DNA of 64,000 nt from Cylicocyclus nassatus (GCA_958299035.1 CATQJL010000326.1:448232-512231), one strand, 5' to 3'. Counted from the stretch's first letter, positions 10,909 through 22,974 are shown. The notes: generated by a model from the letters alone, not told the origin. Translations and numbers: made by a program.

Positions 10909-12180
10909 TGGCCGTTGGTGAAGGAGGTGGAAGGATAGTCACAGCAGGGCCGTCAATTTATATAAAAAAATCAAACTCTATAATTTTCTAGTTAGCATGT
11001 ATGTGGCTCATAATTCCTTTGTGCGTGGACCGATGGGGCCAAAACTCGCTTCCATATAAAAGAGGCACAGCGCAAAAGGGAGGCTACTTTTCTCGACGAT
11101 TCGCTGGGTCCTTTAATTGATTTTATTGATTCGTATACTTACATGTAAGGGAATGAACTTATCAATTACTGCTGAATCATGGTCAGGTAGGCGAGGTCAG
11201 GTAGGAGGGGCGGTAAACCTCATTTACATTTTGCGGCGAAGAGGACCCGGTGTTTCAAGTCAGCAAGATATACGCAGAAACGCTTCTTCAGATCTGGAGA
11301 ATGGTGAGTCTTAACGCTTTTGGATTCAGGTGCTGCCCTACACCGTTAGAGCCAGCTTCCCATGCAGGACCAGGGAGGCCATCTAGTTACACCTAAAATC
11401 ATGATTCTTGGAGTGAATTATCAAGATTATAGAAAATTTGATGAGGTGCGCTATGAAGGTACAGGTACGCCAAGGGCGAGTCTTTCCAACAATAACCATT
11501 GTTTTCTGAGCTATATTTTGCCATGTCTTCCCTATTCTGAGGGTAAAATCCCTCACATTATTAAATTTTCAAAAACTCGCTAGTCTTACAAAAAAAATTT
11601 TTTTTGAGGGGTTTAAGGGTCATGGACCTGCAAAAATTCTAGGAAGCACCCCAAAAGCCCTTTTTCACCTTTTTCGGCAAGCCATGCATGTGAAATCAAT
11701 TCGTCTACGGTCATTAAGCGGCCATTTGTTGTATTTCGAAGTAAAGAACCAAAAAAAAACGAACTTCAAGTTTGTTGCTTTGCTAGAACTTAACTGTAGT
11801 AGATAATAACATACAACTATACTTACAGAGGACACGGTCTCATTGAGTTGTTCAAATAGTTTTGCCGATAGATATTAAGCTGCTTTGTTATCAAACATTT
11901 CCGGCAGAAGTGGTTGTCAGTCATCCATGTTTTCATGTTCACTGGCAACCCACTTATAAACATCAGTGCTACTGTTTTCGAAGAATTGCTCGGCTGTGTT
12001 ACCATATAGTTTGAGACCTCTTTCTTGGTCGTCCCATTTATTTGAGCAACTGGTTGGAATGTAGCCATATCTGACGAAACGGATTAGTAGCAAAGTGTCT
12101 ATTCAAGATTCTGCAAACTCTGCGGGTTTATCGCCTACCAAATATGCCTTCTGCTGGCACCATCGCGCCTCAAGAAGACA
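10909..12180. other. Mostly unannotated; weak relic near 11590-11670
   Basis: No gene is supported. Around 11610-11660 the text (GGGTCATGGACCTGCAAAAA, AAGCACCCCAAAA) resembles the interior of the CAGTGGCG element at 28741-29105, suggesting an eroded copy without ends. A minus-strand frame at 11823-12068 shows no recognised domain. Confidence 0.4.
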
Positions 12181-12188
12181 CCCCGAAC

Positions 12189-13052
12189 CAGGGCCCGGCA
12201 CAGATGGTCTGCAGTCAAACTGGACTTCGTTTTTGAAGTTAGAAGTAACAATAAAATCGCTTTAAAGGTTTTGGGGGAAGCGCCGAAAAAAATACGACGA
12301 ACATGTCAGGTTTTACGAGTTGAACGTGTCCTTTCGCGAACGCGCGAACTTCAAACGCAAGACCCAAACAAACAAGTGGTTTGTTTACAGCGAACAACAA
12401 TCACATGGCTCCGAATTTAGGCTATGTGTGTATACAGTATTACTCCAAACTATGTTATTTAAGACGTTTCAAAATTTATGTGTCCTAATATCCGTTCCCA
12501 AATTGGTTCGTTTCTAGACCAACACCAAACCAACTGGGTTGGTGTTCGGAGCATAAATATCGGAGAGTTCACATAAGTTTTAGACCTTTTTGGCTTGGAC
12601 GATTAGAACAGTCAAAAATCTATCATGTAGTGAAGAGAGCAAATCAAACCATTGCCTCTCCTCTTTTTTAAAGCCAAAATAGTGTGAATCTATGCTTTGA
12701 TAGATATCGCGCTCCAGTCACATGCGGTGTCCTTTGAACTATGTAACGAGAAATGCGTCGCCAGATTGATGAGGCAAAAGATTTGGTTGGCCTAAGAGGT
12801 TTCCGACATTCTGATCACTAAAATGGTACTATACCCAACGACAGAGCCTTTGATCACGTCGAAATGTTATCATTTTGCTTCTTTTTTGTTATACTAGATA
12901 ACTCAAAATGCGTTTTTGCTTTCTTATTGTTATGTTGATTGAGTAAGGGTTTCCCTATTGATTTTTACGTCAAGAGCGACTTGTAAATTTTCACGAAGTC
13001 TTGGGGGACTTCGTTTCCAAAAATGCTCCAAGCCAACCCGTGCCGGGCTCTG
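12189..13052. mobile_element. hAT-like nonautonomous element, copy 1
   Basis: The ends CAGGGCCCGGCACAGA and CCCGTGCCGGGCTCTG are inverted. The 8-bp flanks CCCCGAAC (12181-12188) and CCCCGAGC (13053-13060) differ at one base. CAGGG-type termini with an 8-bp duplication are hAT hallmarks. The interior matches 13382-14133 (CACATAAGTTT, GTCAAAAATCTAT). Confidence 0.8.
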
Positions 13053-13381
13053 CCCCGAGCCAGCACACTTTGTTCGCTTTCAATTCTATTTACAGAGAAA
13101 AAATTTCTGAACAGCTCGAAGGTTGTTTCATACTGCCGCAATGACCGCAACTGACCGCATTCATTGTAGCGGCCGCAGCATGTTCACGTAAAAGAAAAAG
13201 TTGACTGAAAAGAGTGAGGCTTCATGCAAGGTGTTTCCGTCATAATCGAGGGGTGAGAGAACGAACTCCGCCGATTTGAGCCGCTTCTGGGCCTACTGAT
13301 CCTGCAACGACATGCAAAAACATTGCAAAAGGACCAGTTGCCAGCGGAGTCGACCAAAACCGGCGTAGTTCGTTCCTCTAC

Positions 13382-14133
13382 CAGGGCCCGGCACAGATCG
13401 TCTGGAAGCAGGCTGGACTTCGTTTTTAAAGCAAACAGCAAAGGGGATATCGTTTTTGGCGAGTCGGAAGCGAGCACTAAAAATAAGCGCCATTTAGTCG
13501 AACACAAGCTTTTCGGACAGGTTATCACACGATTGACATGCTCTATCGTGTAAGGCGAAAATTGCGCGCGATTTGAAAGCAATGCTAAAATAAAGAATTG
13601 CTTGTTTACAGCGCACACAGAAGCATATGACACCAAAATTGAACTGTATACATAAAAAATTATTTGCGAAAGTATTATGTAAAAAGATTTGAAAACTTAT
13701 GTGAAGTAATACCTTTTCCAAAATTAGATCGTCTCCAGACGTCCACCAGACGATCTGAGATCGTCTGGAGCATATATTTTCGTCACTTCACATAAGTTTC
13801 GGATCTTTTTAGTATGGATGGATTCCCCGGTCAAAAATCTATCCCTGAGCATGAAGGCATTTTCATATCATTGCCTTTCCTTTGTTTTTTGCCTTCATTT
13901 GTTCTCGCTTTGTCAAATATCGCGCTCTAATGCCAAAGTCTTGTACATGCGTAGCATTCAGCTCCAGTTTGGATTTTCACTCTTAACTTACGTCTTTTCT
14001 TTCACACTAGTAAATCTTTCTTGTTTTCATCTTCTCCTAAGCAGGTAGGTCAAAGGGGACTTCGTAAAACTTCCGAAAGTCAGGGGAGACTTCGTTTTCA
14101 AAAACCCTAGAAACCGACTCGTGCCGGGCCCTG
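13382..14133. mobile_element. hAT-like nonautonomous element, copy 2
   Basis: Ends CAGGGCCCGGCACAGA and CGTGCCGGGCCCTG, with a perfect 8-bp duplication TCCTCTAC at 13374-13381 and 14134-14141. The interior includes a GATCGTCTCCAGACG / CAGACGATCTGAG inverted motif near 13730-13770. Confidence 0.9.
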
Positions 14134-14317
14134 TCCTCTACCCAATCAAGTTCGTTATTTCTTTTGTGAGCATGGTGCGGCCGCTGGCTGCAGTCAGCTG
14201 CAATCAGTGAGACAATATGGAACAATCCAAAAACCCCGAGAACGTGAATTTGAGATTTGGCGCACAACTGAGGGCGATCTGGATTACCGTCAAAATTCCA
14301 AATTTAATTGAAAACAA

Positions 14318-14893
14318 TCTTATAAATAAAGCTGAATGTCTGTTCGTCTGTATGTCTGTCTGTGCATATGTACATATGTTCTGAACAGAAATTTTATTTC
14401 TGAACCGATCCGGGTCAAATTTGGCACACATACACTTCGGGGCGGGGCGGGTCGTAGGCTACTTCTCGTTATTGATCGATAACGATCATAGTTTTTTATC
14501 GAATTTTCGCATAGTTCCACGTACGGGACTGTAGGTTGGCACATAGGGGTAAGTGAGCACGTTGATTAGAATACAATATCGGTTTTTAGAATTACATTAC
14601 TTTTAACGATTTTATCGATTTTTTGCGAAGTCTGAGATATGGGGCTAGGTGTTGGTACATGGAAGTGAGCATGCTGATTACGACAATATCAGTTTTTGGA
14701 ATTATTGATTGATTCTGCCGATTTTATCGATTTTTTTGCAAAGTTTGAGCTATGGGGCTGGGTGTTGGCACAGGGGAATAGAGATAGGGAGTTGCCATGT
14801 ATGAGTGGGCGTAGGGAAAGGTTGTGGAATAGGGATGGTGACTTTTAACAAATTGTTTTGACAAGGTCGGGCGGACCCGGGTATGCCAACTAG
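14318..14893 (+). mobile_element. Nonautonomous Helitron
   Basis: It starts TCTTATAAATAAAGCTG after A. The end, GGGCGGACCCGGGTATGCCAAC then TAG, forms CTAG before T. It carries a short GTCT tract and ATCGAT-type interior units. Confidence 0.8.
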
Positions 14894-14978
14894 TGAGTGC
14901 ATAGCCAACACTATGATTTGCTCGCTTATCAGAGCGTTTGCAGCGTCTGAGATAAAGTCAAGGCTGGATCATGAATTA

Positions 14979-15178
14979 CCCTATTTTCAGGTGTATAAGC
15001 CGCATCCTTTTTGCTCTAAACGCGAGCAGACCCAGGCGTGCCGCCACGCATATGTCTCGCGAAGCGGTCGCCTTATCGCATACTGCTCTCACTTAACGCG
15101 CTCCATGATGACAATCAGTCTTTTGGCGTGTTCGCCTATAGATTAAAAAGGGTGCGGCTTATACACCTGAAAATAGGG
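14979..15178. mobile_element. Mariner-type foldback MITE (CCCTATTTTCAGG)
   Basis: A 200-bp near-palindrome with ends CCCTATTTTCAGGTGTATAA and its complement, flanked by TA on both sides. An almost identical 200-bp copy lies at 39677-39876. Confidence 0.88.
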
Positions 15179-15397
15179 TAAGTGGAGATTGACTCATAAT
15201 CAACGTCTTTTTTTTATTTCTTCTTCCAAGCGTTGCTCATGAACAATCGAACTCCTCATTGTCAGAAACTTTCATAATGTTCGAGAGATCGTTTCTTCTA
15301 CTTTCTTGATTTTTTCTACTTTCTTGTGTGAGAGTCTGCCTTACCACAGGTCTTTGATCATTTCAAAATCACTACATGCTCGCAGAATTAGAGAAAA

Positions 15398-16387
15398 AAG
15401 GCCGCATGCATTAACATCCCCGCCGAGGAGGGGATCGCAGCTTAAAAGGCTTCATATACTGAAGCTCCAGATATCTGGATTTCATGCTGTCTACCTACCC
15501 GTAAGTATTCCTACCATCCTTCACTATGAACAACTTGAATGGGAGCGAGAAGCTTCCAGATTTTTGTATGATCCCCTGGTTATACCGAGCGGCCAATTTC
15601 CTTTTCTTCAAAATCATTTTTCTTCCGTTAGAGTTAACAAGAACCTTTCAAAGTTGTACTAAATATCTGACCCAACAGTGCTAAGCATCGCTGATAAGAA
15701 CAAATGATGTAATGGAGACATTAAAATTGAGATGAACCACAGTTCCAAAGTTGGGGTTTCGAAAAATTCGATACTTTAAAAACTCATTTTATCAGCAAAA
15801 TGTTTAGTACTGTTTGCTTGGACAATAAGTACAACTTTGGAATGTTTTCGCGGACTCTGAAGAAAGAAAAATGACTGTGAAGAAAAGATGGTTGACCGTC
15901 GGGGATCATCTAGGGATCATACAAAAAGCTGGAAAATGCTGCTTGTACAACTTCTGGCTCGTGTTCATTATTTCTATAGTGAAGAATGGTAGGAATACTT
16001 ACAGACAGAAGGACAGCGTGAAATACAGATATCTAGAGCTACAGAATATGAAACTTTTTTGCAAGCCGTGATGGGATTTAGGCCCTTTTGAACCCTTCGC
16101 GCGCGATGCCCGTTTCAACGCGTGCGGCGCCGCTGGCAAAGCTAACAAGTCGCTCACAGTCAACGGGGAAAATTCTTAGTTTGAAGCATGTAATGTACCT
16201 GTGCCAAAGCTATCATCATGTTGGACAGAAAAGATGTAGAAAAATGATGCTTCGTCCTACTCATAACCTTGTCAAGAATAGTGGACATGTTGACCAATTA
16301 GAGGCGCGCCGTGATAGCGAGCGGTTCAAAAGGGCCGTTTCCCGCCGCGATGCCCTTCCCGGCGGGGATGTTAATGCGTGCGGCCTT
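15398..16387. mobile_element. Foldback element (AAGGCCGCATGCATTAACAT ends)
   Basis: The left end AAGGCCGCATGCATTAACAT is mirrored at the right end (GTTAATGCGTGCGGCCTT). The arms carry the same sequence as the element at 5975-9713 but without its Helitron and MITE insertions. One insertion near the right end (about 16080-16337) interrupts it. Confidence 0.7.
16080..16337. mobile_element. Small TIR insertion (GGCCCTTTTGAACC)
   Basis: GGCCCTTTTGAACC at the left and GGTTCAAAAGGGCC at the right are inverted. The surrounding foldback arm is displaced by about 260 bp compared with its relative. The target duplication is not clear. Confidence 0.5.
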
Positions 16388-17950
16388 AAAAAGTTAGTAT
16401 ACTTCCCTTTTTCTTTCTCCGTTCACCTACGAAAAACAGCCTGTTTTTTACATGTACGCGACTGCGAAAATTTCTGCTCTCAGGTGCTTTCAAGACAAAG
16501 TTTTTAGAAGATGTTGAGCCGAGAATTTCAAACTTAGCCGATAGCCGTGGATTTTTGCGCCGTATAAAATCTTAAGCGAAAGGGGACTGCAGAACTTTCA
16601 CTGTATCCATCAAGAGTAAACCATACATCTAGTGTTAGGAAAATATTGCGAGTATTCTCACTTTGAAATGGTAAAAAAAATGAAATTCGCGAAAAATACT
16701 GCCTCTTTGGGAAAAAATGAGTGTTTTAATTTACTATATTCTTTCGCGAAAAAACCCGTAAACTAGACCTGCTCGTAATGTCTACCATCATACAAAATAA
16801 ATTGCAGCCATAGGTTTGCTATATACAGTAATTTTTTGCGTTAAAAAAATCATCACGAACAAAGTATTGTGCTTTAAAGTTGAATTTCAGTAAACGTGTC
16901 TCATCACATGTCAAGCAAACATAAAGAATTAAAGCTCAGTTACTTAAATGCAGTTGGCAAACCAACCCGAAATCAGCGGTTTAGCTAAGCGCTAGTTCAA
17001 ATCCTACATGTACAATTGTAGCTGGGTTGCTGACGCTAGATGTGTAACAAAAAGTTGAGTTCAGATCTGCTCCCATGACTGCTGAACGTTGCTCTACAAA
17101 GAGTCATAAATGTCCATAAGTCCTATTTGCCATGCTTTCAAAGATTTAGTTAAGATACGCGTAGATTGATTACTTATTCTACTAGCAAAGGCGTTTCTTT
17201 CTTGTAGTCGGTATACAACTTTAATTACGCCTTCCAAGTCAACTTAGATCACATTCAAAATTAATAACTCAATGAAACCCCAAAGATTTCACACTTTTAC
17301 ATGCTTATAAGCTCTCAATGAGTTTCAGCAGGTAAGAGATATAGGTGATATAGATATTTGTATTTGTTCCTGATGATGCATGACACAACTTCAGTTGCAC
17401 GAACCCTTCCCATTATAGCTGAAACAGACATTGCCTTGCATCAAACCAGGCCATAGGTTACTCAAACCTAACGAACCCTTGTGGCGCAGCAGACACTGTG
17501 CATTACGAATAGTGACTTCACTTATACAGCGTCCCCGCAAGATGTAGTTGAAAGCTTTGCGCTCTGAGCTAACCGTTCCACAGTCTTCAAAATGTATCTG
17601 GAGAGCGCAAAAATGTCAAAAACGGGCTTTTACGGAAGCCCCCAATTTTGAATTCGGATGTGTGGAGCAGAGCCGCCAAGATTCGAGACGGAGTTCGTTG
17701 TAACCTATATTCATAATTGTATGCGCTATGACAGGAAGGCGGCGTCCGGAGCGCTTCCGGAGCGAACCATGCTTCGCGCTTTTTGCTACGAATGAAGGCT
17801 CCCGGGGCGAACTAGGATTCGCGCTTTTTTCGCTTTGAATTTTATTGTTTGCTCAAATGGTTTAGGACGGCCATGATGCCCCAGCAACATTCAGGTTGCC
17901 AGTACACTCCCTTTGAGAATAAAAATTGCACAGAATAAAACACCACCGAA
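16388..17950. other. Unique AT-rich sequence, no gene seen
   Basis: About 1.5 kb with frequent stops in all frames, no repeat termini and no recognisable RNA gene. Confidence 0.5.
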
Positions 17951-18061
17951 TTTCAACAGTGACAGAGAAGAGCGCATAGATGTAGCACCTTTCTGCATGA
18001 CCGTGAGCTCGAGAAAAACAAATCCCATTGCCTGGAAAAGAGATTTCCGTGGATAGGCGTC

Positions 18062-18215
18062 AGTTTTACTTTTACTCTCACTCTCTCTCTCTCTTTCTCT
18101 CTCACTATCAGTCTCTTTCCTTCTCTCTCACTCTCAATCTCACTCTCACTCTCACTCCTATTCTCACCCTCACTCTCGTTCTCATTCTCATTCTCCCTCT
18201 CTTTTCTCACTACCT
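18062..18215. repeat. (CTCTCA/CTCACT)n polypyrimidine tract
   Basis: An approximately 150-bp interrupted CT-rich simple repeat. The charged E/R/K-rich minus-strand frame over it is an artefact. Confidence 0.9.
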
Positions 18216-18398
18216 CAGCGCTAAGAGACACCATTGAAAATCAACAAGAGACTACACAGCATTACCACACCGTTTTATAATATCTGCGTAGAAAGCGAAG
18301 ATGAAAGAAAGACAGCATATTAGAGAAAGTGATGGAGGAAGGACAGAATAACTTACACTTGTTCGTTTATAAATTGGACGGCACAGAAAATCAACTAC

Positions 18399-18660
18399 CT
18401 TCTGATGTGTTTCTTTAGCATTTCCCGCAAGTTACTAGAAGGTACATCCGAGATCGTGAAGCCAGGCCATGATATGTCTCGTCCAAAATCCATGAAAATC
18501 TTAAAGCCAGCAGGTTCTTGAAGCTGATAGCAAGTGGTAAGTACTTTCTTGTGAACTTCTTCGATGAAATCGACCATTAGATCCTTATCAGCTGCTTCTA
18601 CATACCAAGTCGAATCGCTACTCACATCTCTTATGGTCCACCCAAAAATGGGAAGAATGT
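18399..18660 (-). CDS. Orphan internal exon of an unidentified protein
   Basis: On the minus strand, a TTTTTATTTCAG acceptor precedes 18660 and a GTAGTT donor follows 18399. The 262-nt stretch between is open in one frame, and that frame runs into a stop just past the donor. It therefore behaves like an internal exon rather than a chance frame. The predicted peptide has GWTIRDV near its start, TWYVEAADKDL, an amphipathic helix-like stretch and FKIFMDFGRDISWPGF. I do not recognise it with confidence; a lipid-binding CRAL-TRIO-like fold is only a guess from the alternating hydrophobic pattern. No partner exon is evident: upstream lies a foldback element and downstream a CT tract. It is either a gene with introns swollen by repeats or a gene fragment. 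Confidence 0.45.
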
Positions 18661-19004
18661 CTGAAATAAAAATAGTCTATAAAACAGTTGCTGCGTACCT
18701 ACCACATATTATCTGAATACGGTTCGCAACCCTATTACTAAGAAATGGGTGGCGTACTTTATGAACGATAGCGCGCCCTTAGGACATCATCTGTCAGTAA
18801 GGTACGCACCGTAGGCCCGGCCTCTAGCTTGGACGAGTTTTCTGCACTACAGTTTTAACACTGGTTCATGTCATACTCATTACTCTACTAAAAACAGATG
18901 GTAAGCTTCTTGATAGTAAGCTGTAAGTTTGTACAAAGCTCCTTCTAACGAGGGAAGTGCTTCCAATGGCCGTAGTCGTTTGATATGAGATGCATATTCC
19001 CTGA

Positions 19005-19292
19005 AGTCACATCACGAACGAGACAATACGAAGCATGATGAGGGTCGCCCCTGTCGTCAAAAAAATGCAAGAACGACGCCTACGATGGTATGGACACGTA
19101 AGCCGGCGAGACGAAGACCACATAACTGAACTGGCCATGACAGAAAGCATACCAGGAAAGAGACCAAGAGGAAGACCTAAGATGCGATGGCTAGACAGAG
19201 TCAAAGCAGATATGAGAAAGCTTGAAATCGAACAGCAAGCCTTGGATCGAGAAGAATGGAGAAAACTTACAAAAGCAGCAGACCCCGAATAA
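19005..19292 (+). pseudogene. C-terminal fragment of a LINE reverse transcriptase (RTE-like)
   Basis: The frame gives NETIRSMMRVAPVVKK, then RRLRWYGHVSRRDEDH, GKRPRGRPKMRWLDRV, and ends with DREEWRKLTKAADPE and a stop at 19290-19292. The RLRWYGHV...KRPRGRPK.RWLD...DR..WR signature is the conserved tail of many non-LTR retrotransposon polyproteins, including RTE-like elements. Only this tail is present: no endonuclease or reverse transcriptase core lies upstream, as expected for a 5'-truncated insertion. A short AT-rich stretch (AAAAAAATTCCC) follows the stop. Confidence 0.85.
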
Positions 19293-19452
19293 CGGGAAGA
19301 ATGCAAGGATAAAAAAATTCCCTAAAGCCGCTTCGAACGCTGATTTTAAATCTGCTTTCAATTTCTGCGGAACGCTCTTCTGAAGAGCGTTACGGAAGAC
19401 TAAACGTCCTGTTTTGGGGCGCTCCTTGAATTCGAGAACGCTGCTATATGCG

Positions 19453-19525
19453 TTGGTGGCACAGTGGTGTAGTGGTTAGTTGCTGGCATTGAAGGCGAGG
19501 AGTTGACAGTTCAAATGTTCAAATC
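19453..19525 (+). repeat. tRNA-Ser-like segment in the left foldback arm
   Basis: The run GTGGCACAGTGGTGTAGTGG resembles the A box and D arm of a type-II tRNA. CTGGC-ATTGAAG-GCGAG resembles an anticodon arm with TGA at the anticodon position. AGTTCAAATGTTC is a weak B box. The acceptor stem does not close, so it is tRNA-derived and not a tRNA gene. Confidence 0.45.
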
Positions 19526-20251
19526 TGTTGGAGAGCGAACCATTTTGCATTTTGAGTGTGAGTTTACTAAACACTCTAAATCGTCTGCAAACACTTGCTG
19601 TAACGCCTCTAGCATATGTAGCCTAAGAGAAAGATTTTCTGATAGGGCTACCGTATCTGCTGTTCACCCTGGAAAACAACTGATTCTGAATATTCCATTC
19701 GGTGCAACGCCTCGCATACCCCTAGATGTGTACTTCTTTCCATCGAGCGATGTAAAAGCGCTTCAATTCTCATGTGGCACATAATCTTGATTTCGTCGGC
19801 AAAGTCGCGACTCTTTAAGGCTTCTGTCGCTCATATATCATCAATTCTAAGCCCCTCGTAAACATTTTTGCATAAGTCTGTGAACGGGTACTTCGATGAA
19901 CATCTGGGGCATTTGAAATGGCACTCCGATACTGATTCCCCTATTAACTTGATGGGTACCTCCGAGCATGAGAATTGCGCAGAGATTTTCTTCATAAGCT
20001 GTTCCCATTGTGAAATGCCTGTGTTTTGCCCACTTAATTTCGCCTCACCTCTGTGCATAAATATTTTGCAGGGAAAAAAACCAGACCTCAACAAGCAGCA
20101 AGTAGCCTTTAGCATATGTGACCTACGAAAGTTTTCTACCAGAAAAATTTTTTCTTAGGTCACATATGTTAAAGGCATAACAGCGAATGTTTGCAGACGA
20201 TTTAGAGTGTTTAGTAAACTCACGCTCAAGATGCAAAATGGTTCGCTCTCC

Positions 20252-20319
20252 ACCACATTTGAGCCGTCAACCTCTTGCCTTCAATGCCAGCCTAGCCACT
20301 ACACCACTGTGCCACCAAC
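20252..20319 (-). repeat. tRNA-Ser-like segment in the right foldback arm
   Basis: This is the inverted partner of 19453-19525. It keeps GTGGTGTAGTGGCTAG and CTGGC-ATTGAAG-GCAAG, with a weak B box GGCTCAAATGTGG. Confidence 0.45.
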
Positions 20320-21054
20320 GCACGTAGCAGCGTCCCTGAACTAAAGGAGCGCCTTGAAACAGAATGTTCAGGCTTCCATAACTCTCTATAGAAGAGGTCT
20401 GCAGAAACGGAAAGCAGATTTACAATCAGCGTTGGAGCTGCTTCAGATGATATGCTATTCTCATATCAAACGGCCGTGGCCATTGAAAGTAGTTCCCTCG
20501 TAAGAGAAAATCCCTGACAAAATCTTGGATTGTTTCCCTTGCTGTTTTTTTAATCAACTAATAGGATACTTATTTGTCAACTGAAAAGTTTTGAAGTTTA
20601 GCTGAGTTGATTTTATGATTGACACAAGCTGACCCCAAAATGAAGATGTTCTAAGCGTTCGAAATAAATTTTATCAAAAATGCAATGGATCAAAGTACTA
20701 TACAAAAAACACCGAAATCAAGAGAAAGCGGTGAATTATTCGAAACTGAAAAGATTTCAAAGATGATAAAAAATTTCAAATTTCATAAATTTTTGGAATT
20801 TATTTGAGATGCAGGCAATGATACAAGCATAAATGACGTAAAAAAGAGCCTTTCATATGTGCAAGGCATTATTACGCTATGTAACTAGGAGGGGGGGGGG
20901 GAGTGCGCCGCGTACGGTACCCAGCTGGCGACTGGCACATGCTATCGTTCATAAGGTCCCTCTCCCCTAAAAATGCTTGTATAGCCTAAAACCATCAAAT
21001 CACTTCAACGTAACAAAAGTAACGGAGAGTTGTTGAGTTCATTAGACGTTGATA

Positions 21055-21423
21055 TCAGCGTGCGTACACGTGTATGCACGCCCTGTCATTTAGCGTCTTC
21101 GTGCATTCATAGATGTGCTGTAATTGTTTCGAAAATAACCGTTTCCGGAAATGGTGATTATCGTGAAGAAGATAAACAAAACAGGAATTAGCTATGAAAA
21201 CGCAAAGTTTCTTTCTCACTAAGTCGAGAAGCACGTCAAAGCCAAATCTAGTTTTTGATGTGTCCTTTGGATTTTTACCCCCGCAGTGACGTTCCTGTTT
21301 CCTGGGAGGTTGTCTGGATTGTTGCGCCTTTACTGGAGTAATGATCGCCCACACTGGAAAAAAATCTGCGAAAACAATGAAAGACAACAAGGTAAAAAAC
21401 GCACTTTTTACGATTATTCGCAA
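21055..21423 (-). CDS. Hypothetical 122-aa frame with signal-peptide-like start
   Basis: The frame starts at an ATG. The first about 32 residues are hydrophobic (SAFFTLLSFIVFADFFPVWA), like a secretion signal, followed by a basic, glutamine-rich stretch (QQSRQPPRKQERHCGGK) and a second hydrophobic stretch. No family is recognised and no splice sites were identified. It lies between a foldback and a mariner-type element, so it may be a chance frame in AT-rich DNA. Confidence 0.2.
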   Translation of the reverse strand: MRIIVKSAFFTLLSFIVFADFFPVWAIITPVKAQQSRQPPRKQERHCGGKNPKDTSKTRFGFDVLLDLVRKKLCVFIANSCFVYLLHDNHHFRKRLFSKQLQHIYECTKTLNDRACIHVYAR

Positions 21424-21580
21424 AAAAAATTATAAAGAAGAAGTGAGCTCTGGGACGTTTTCTATATTGAAGGCAGGGTCATGTTCTACCGAATGCACGA
21501 AAAAACCGCGTGAAAAGTGTTAAACTAGAGAAGAAACAAGCATTTTCGAAAATACGAGTTTTCCAAATTTCTCGTTTATA

Positions 21581-22974
21581 TTAGGTTGTCCCGAAAGTTT
21601 TGTCCGTTTTTTCAACCTATCATAAAAACGCGTGGAACGAAGATAGAGAAACGCTACAAGCACTATCCGACGCACTTTCTCCTCCTCTTTCTAACTGTCA
21701 AGCCCGCATGCCGATTAACCTTTTGTTCATTGAGATAAACGCCGAAATTTCGAACCCATGGTTTTTACTATGTCCAAGTTTGACAATTTTTCACAATCTT
21801 CATTTTCAACTATTGGAAGATCTTTGATAACCCTCAGGTAGAGTGAGCAAAGATCAATGCAAGGCAATTATTTGGCATATCTAGCTGGCTTTTCAATATT
21901 TTTGAAGATAATTTTTTCGAAAGTCTTCACTTTTGCGAAGTTCTAAAATACGAAAACGCCTCGAACACTAACAAATCATCGGATTTTGAAGCTCAAAAAC
22001 CGATTACGATTATTCGCTACTAGCTGGCTTACCCGGCTCCGCCGTATGTTCAAAATAGAAAATTCCATTTCTTAACCGATCCGGACCAAACTTGGCACAC
22101 ATACACTTCGGGCCCCGGCGGGTGTCACAGTCCACTTTTCGTTATCGATCGATGTCGATTTTATCGATTTTTTGCAAAATTTGAGCTAGGGGCTGGGAGT
22201 TGGCACAGGGGGGTAATCGAGCATGCTGATCACCCCCGTGGGGGTGATCAGCAGTGCTCCGTATCCGTAGCGTGATCCGTAGTGTATGTGTGCCAAGTTT
22301 GGTCCGGATCGGTTCAGAATGGAATTTTCTATTCGGAACATACGTACAGACAGACATACAGACAGACAAACAGACATTCAGCTTTATATATAAGATTTTT
22401 ACGAAGCAAATGAGCGTTTACCGCTTCGAAATATGAGATTTTGCATTTTACGTGTACACGCTGGGGTGGGGTCAAATTCAAGAATTATGAAAATTTTATC
22501 GACAAGGACCTCGCAAATTGGAAAGAAAATATACTCACTGGAAAGAGGAGGAAAAGCTGCATCGAATAACACCTTAGTTGTGCGCCGTTTCATGATCTCT
22601 GGCTTTTGGCATCACCAAAAGTGAAATTTGATAGCATCAGAAAAATAATTCTAAAACATTTTCAAGGCTGGCTATAGATGCCGCAAAATTGCATTATATT
22701 GCCCTTTGTTTGCTCTATCTAATTGTTGCCAAAGCTTTTCCGAAAGTCAAAAATAAAGATTGTGAAAAATTGCCAAACTTGGACATAGTAAAAACCATGC
22801 GTTCGAAATTTCGGCGTTTATCTCAGTGAACAAAAGGTTAATCGGGATGGAGGCATGATAGTTAGAAAGAGAAGGAAAAGATGCGTCGGATAGTGCTTGG
22901 AGCGTTTCCCTATCTTCGTTCCACGCGTTTTTATGATAGGTTGAAAAACGGACAAAACTCTCGAGACAGCCTAA
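21581..22974. mobile_element. Mariner-type foldback (TTAGGTTGTCCCGAAAG)
   Basis: The ends TTAGGTTGTCCCGAAAGTTT and AAACTCTCGAGACAGCCTAA are inverted, with TA flanks on both sides. The arms extend inward (CATAAAAACGCGTGGAACGA on the left and its complement at about 22905-22925). Helitron 22020-22395 is inserted in the interior. Confidence 0.8.
22020..22395 (-). mobile_element. Nonautonomous Helitron, short form
   Basis: CTAGCTGGCTTACCCGGCTC follows A at the left. ACATTCAGCTTTATATATAA then GA precedes T at the right. Both Helitron ends are clear within only 376 bp. The interior palindrome CACCCCCGTGGGGGTG lies at its midpoint. Confidence 0.88.

Larger units (their letters stand above)
18745..20970. 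mobile_element. Large foldback with tRNA-like arms, broken by a LINE fragment
   Basis: Outer marks TTTATGAACGATAGC (left, near 18760) and GCTATCGTTCATAA (right, near 20945) are inverted. Further in, ATGGCCGTAGTCGTTTGATA pairs with TATCAAACGGCCGTGGCCAT. The 19322-19640 arm pairs with 20150-20450. The LINE piece at 19005-19292 lies inside the left arm with no counterpart on the right, so it arrived later. Confidence 0.65.

Noticed and set aside
17953..18237. Glu/Arg/Ser-rich minus-strand frame
   Set aside because: CT-rich simple repeat artefact.
19453..19525. Functional tRNA gene
   Set aside because: Acceptor stem does not close and B box is weak.
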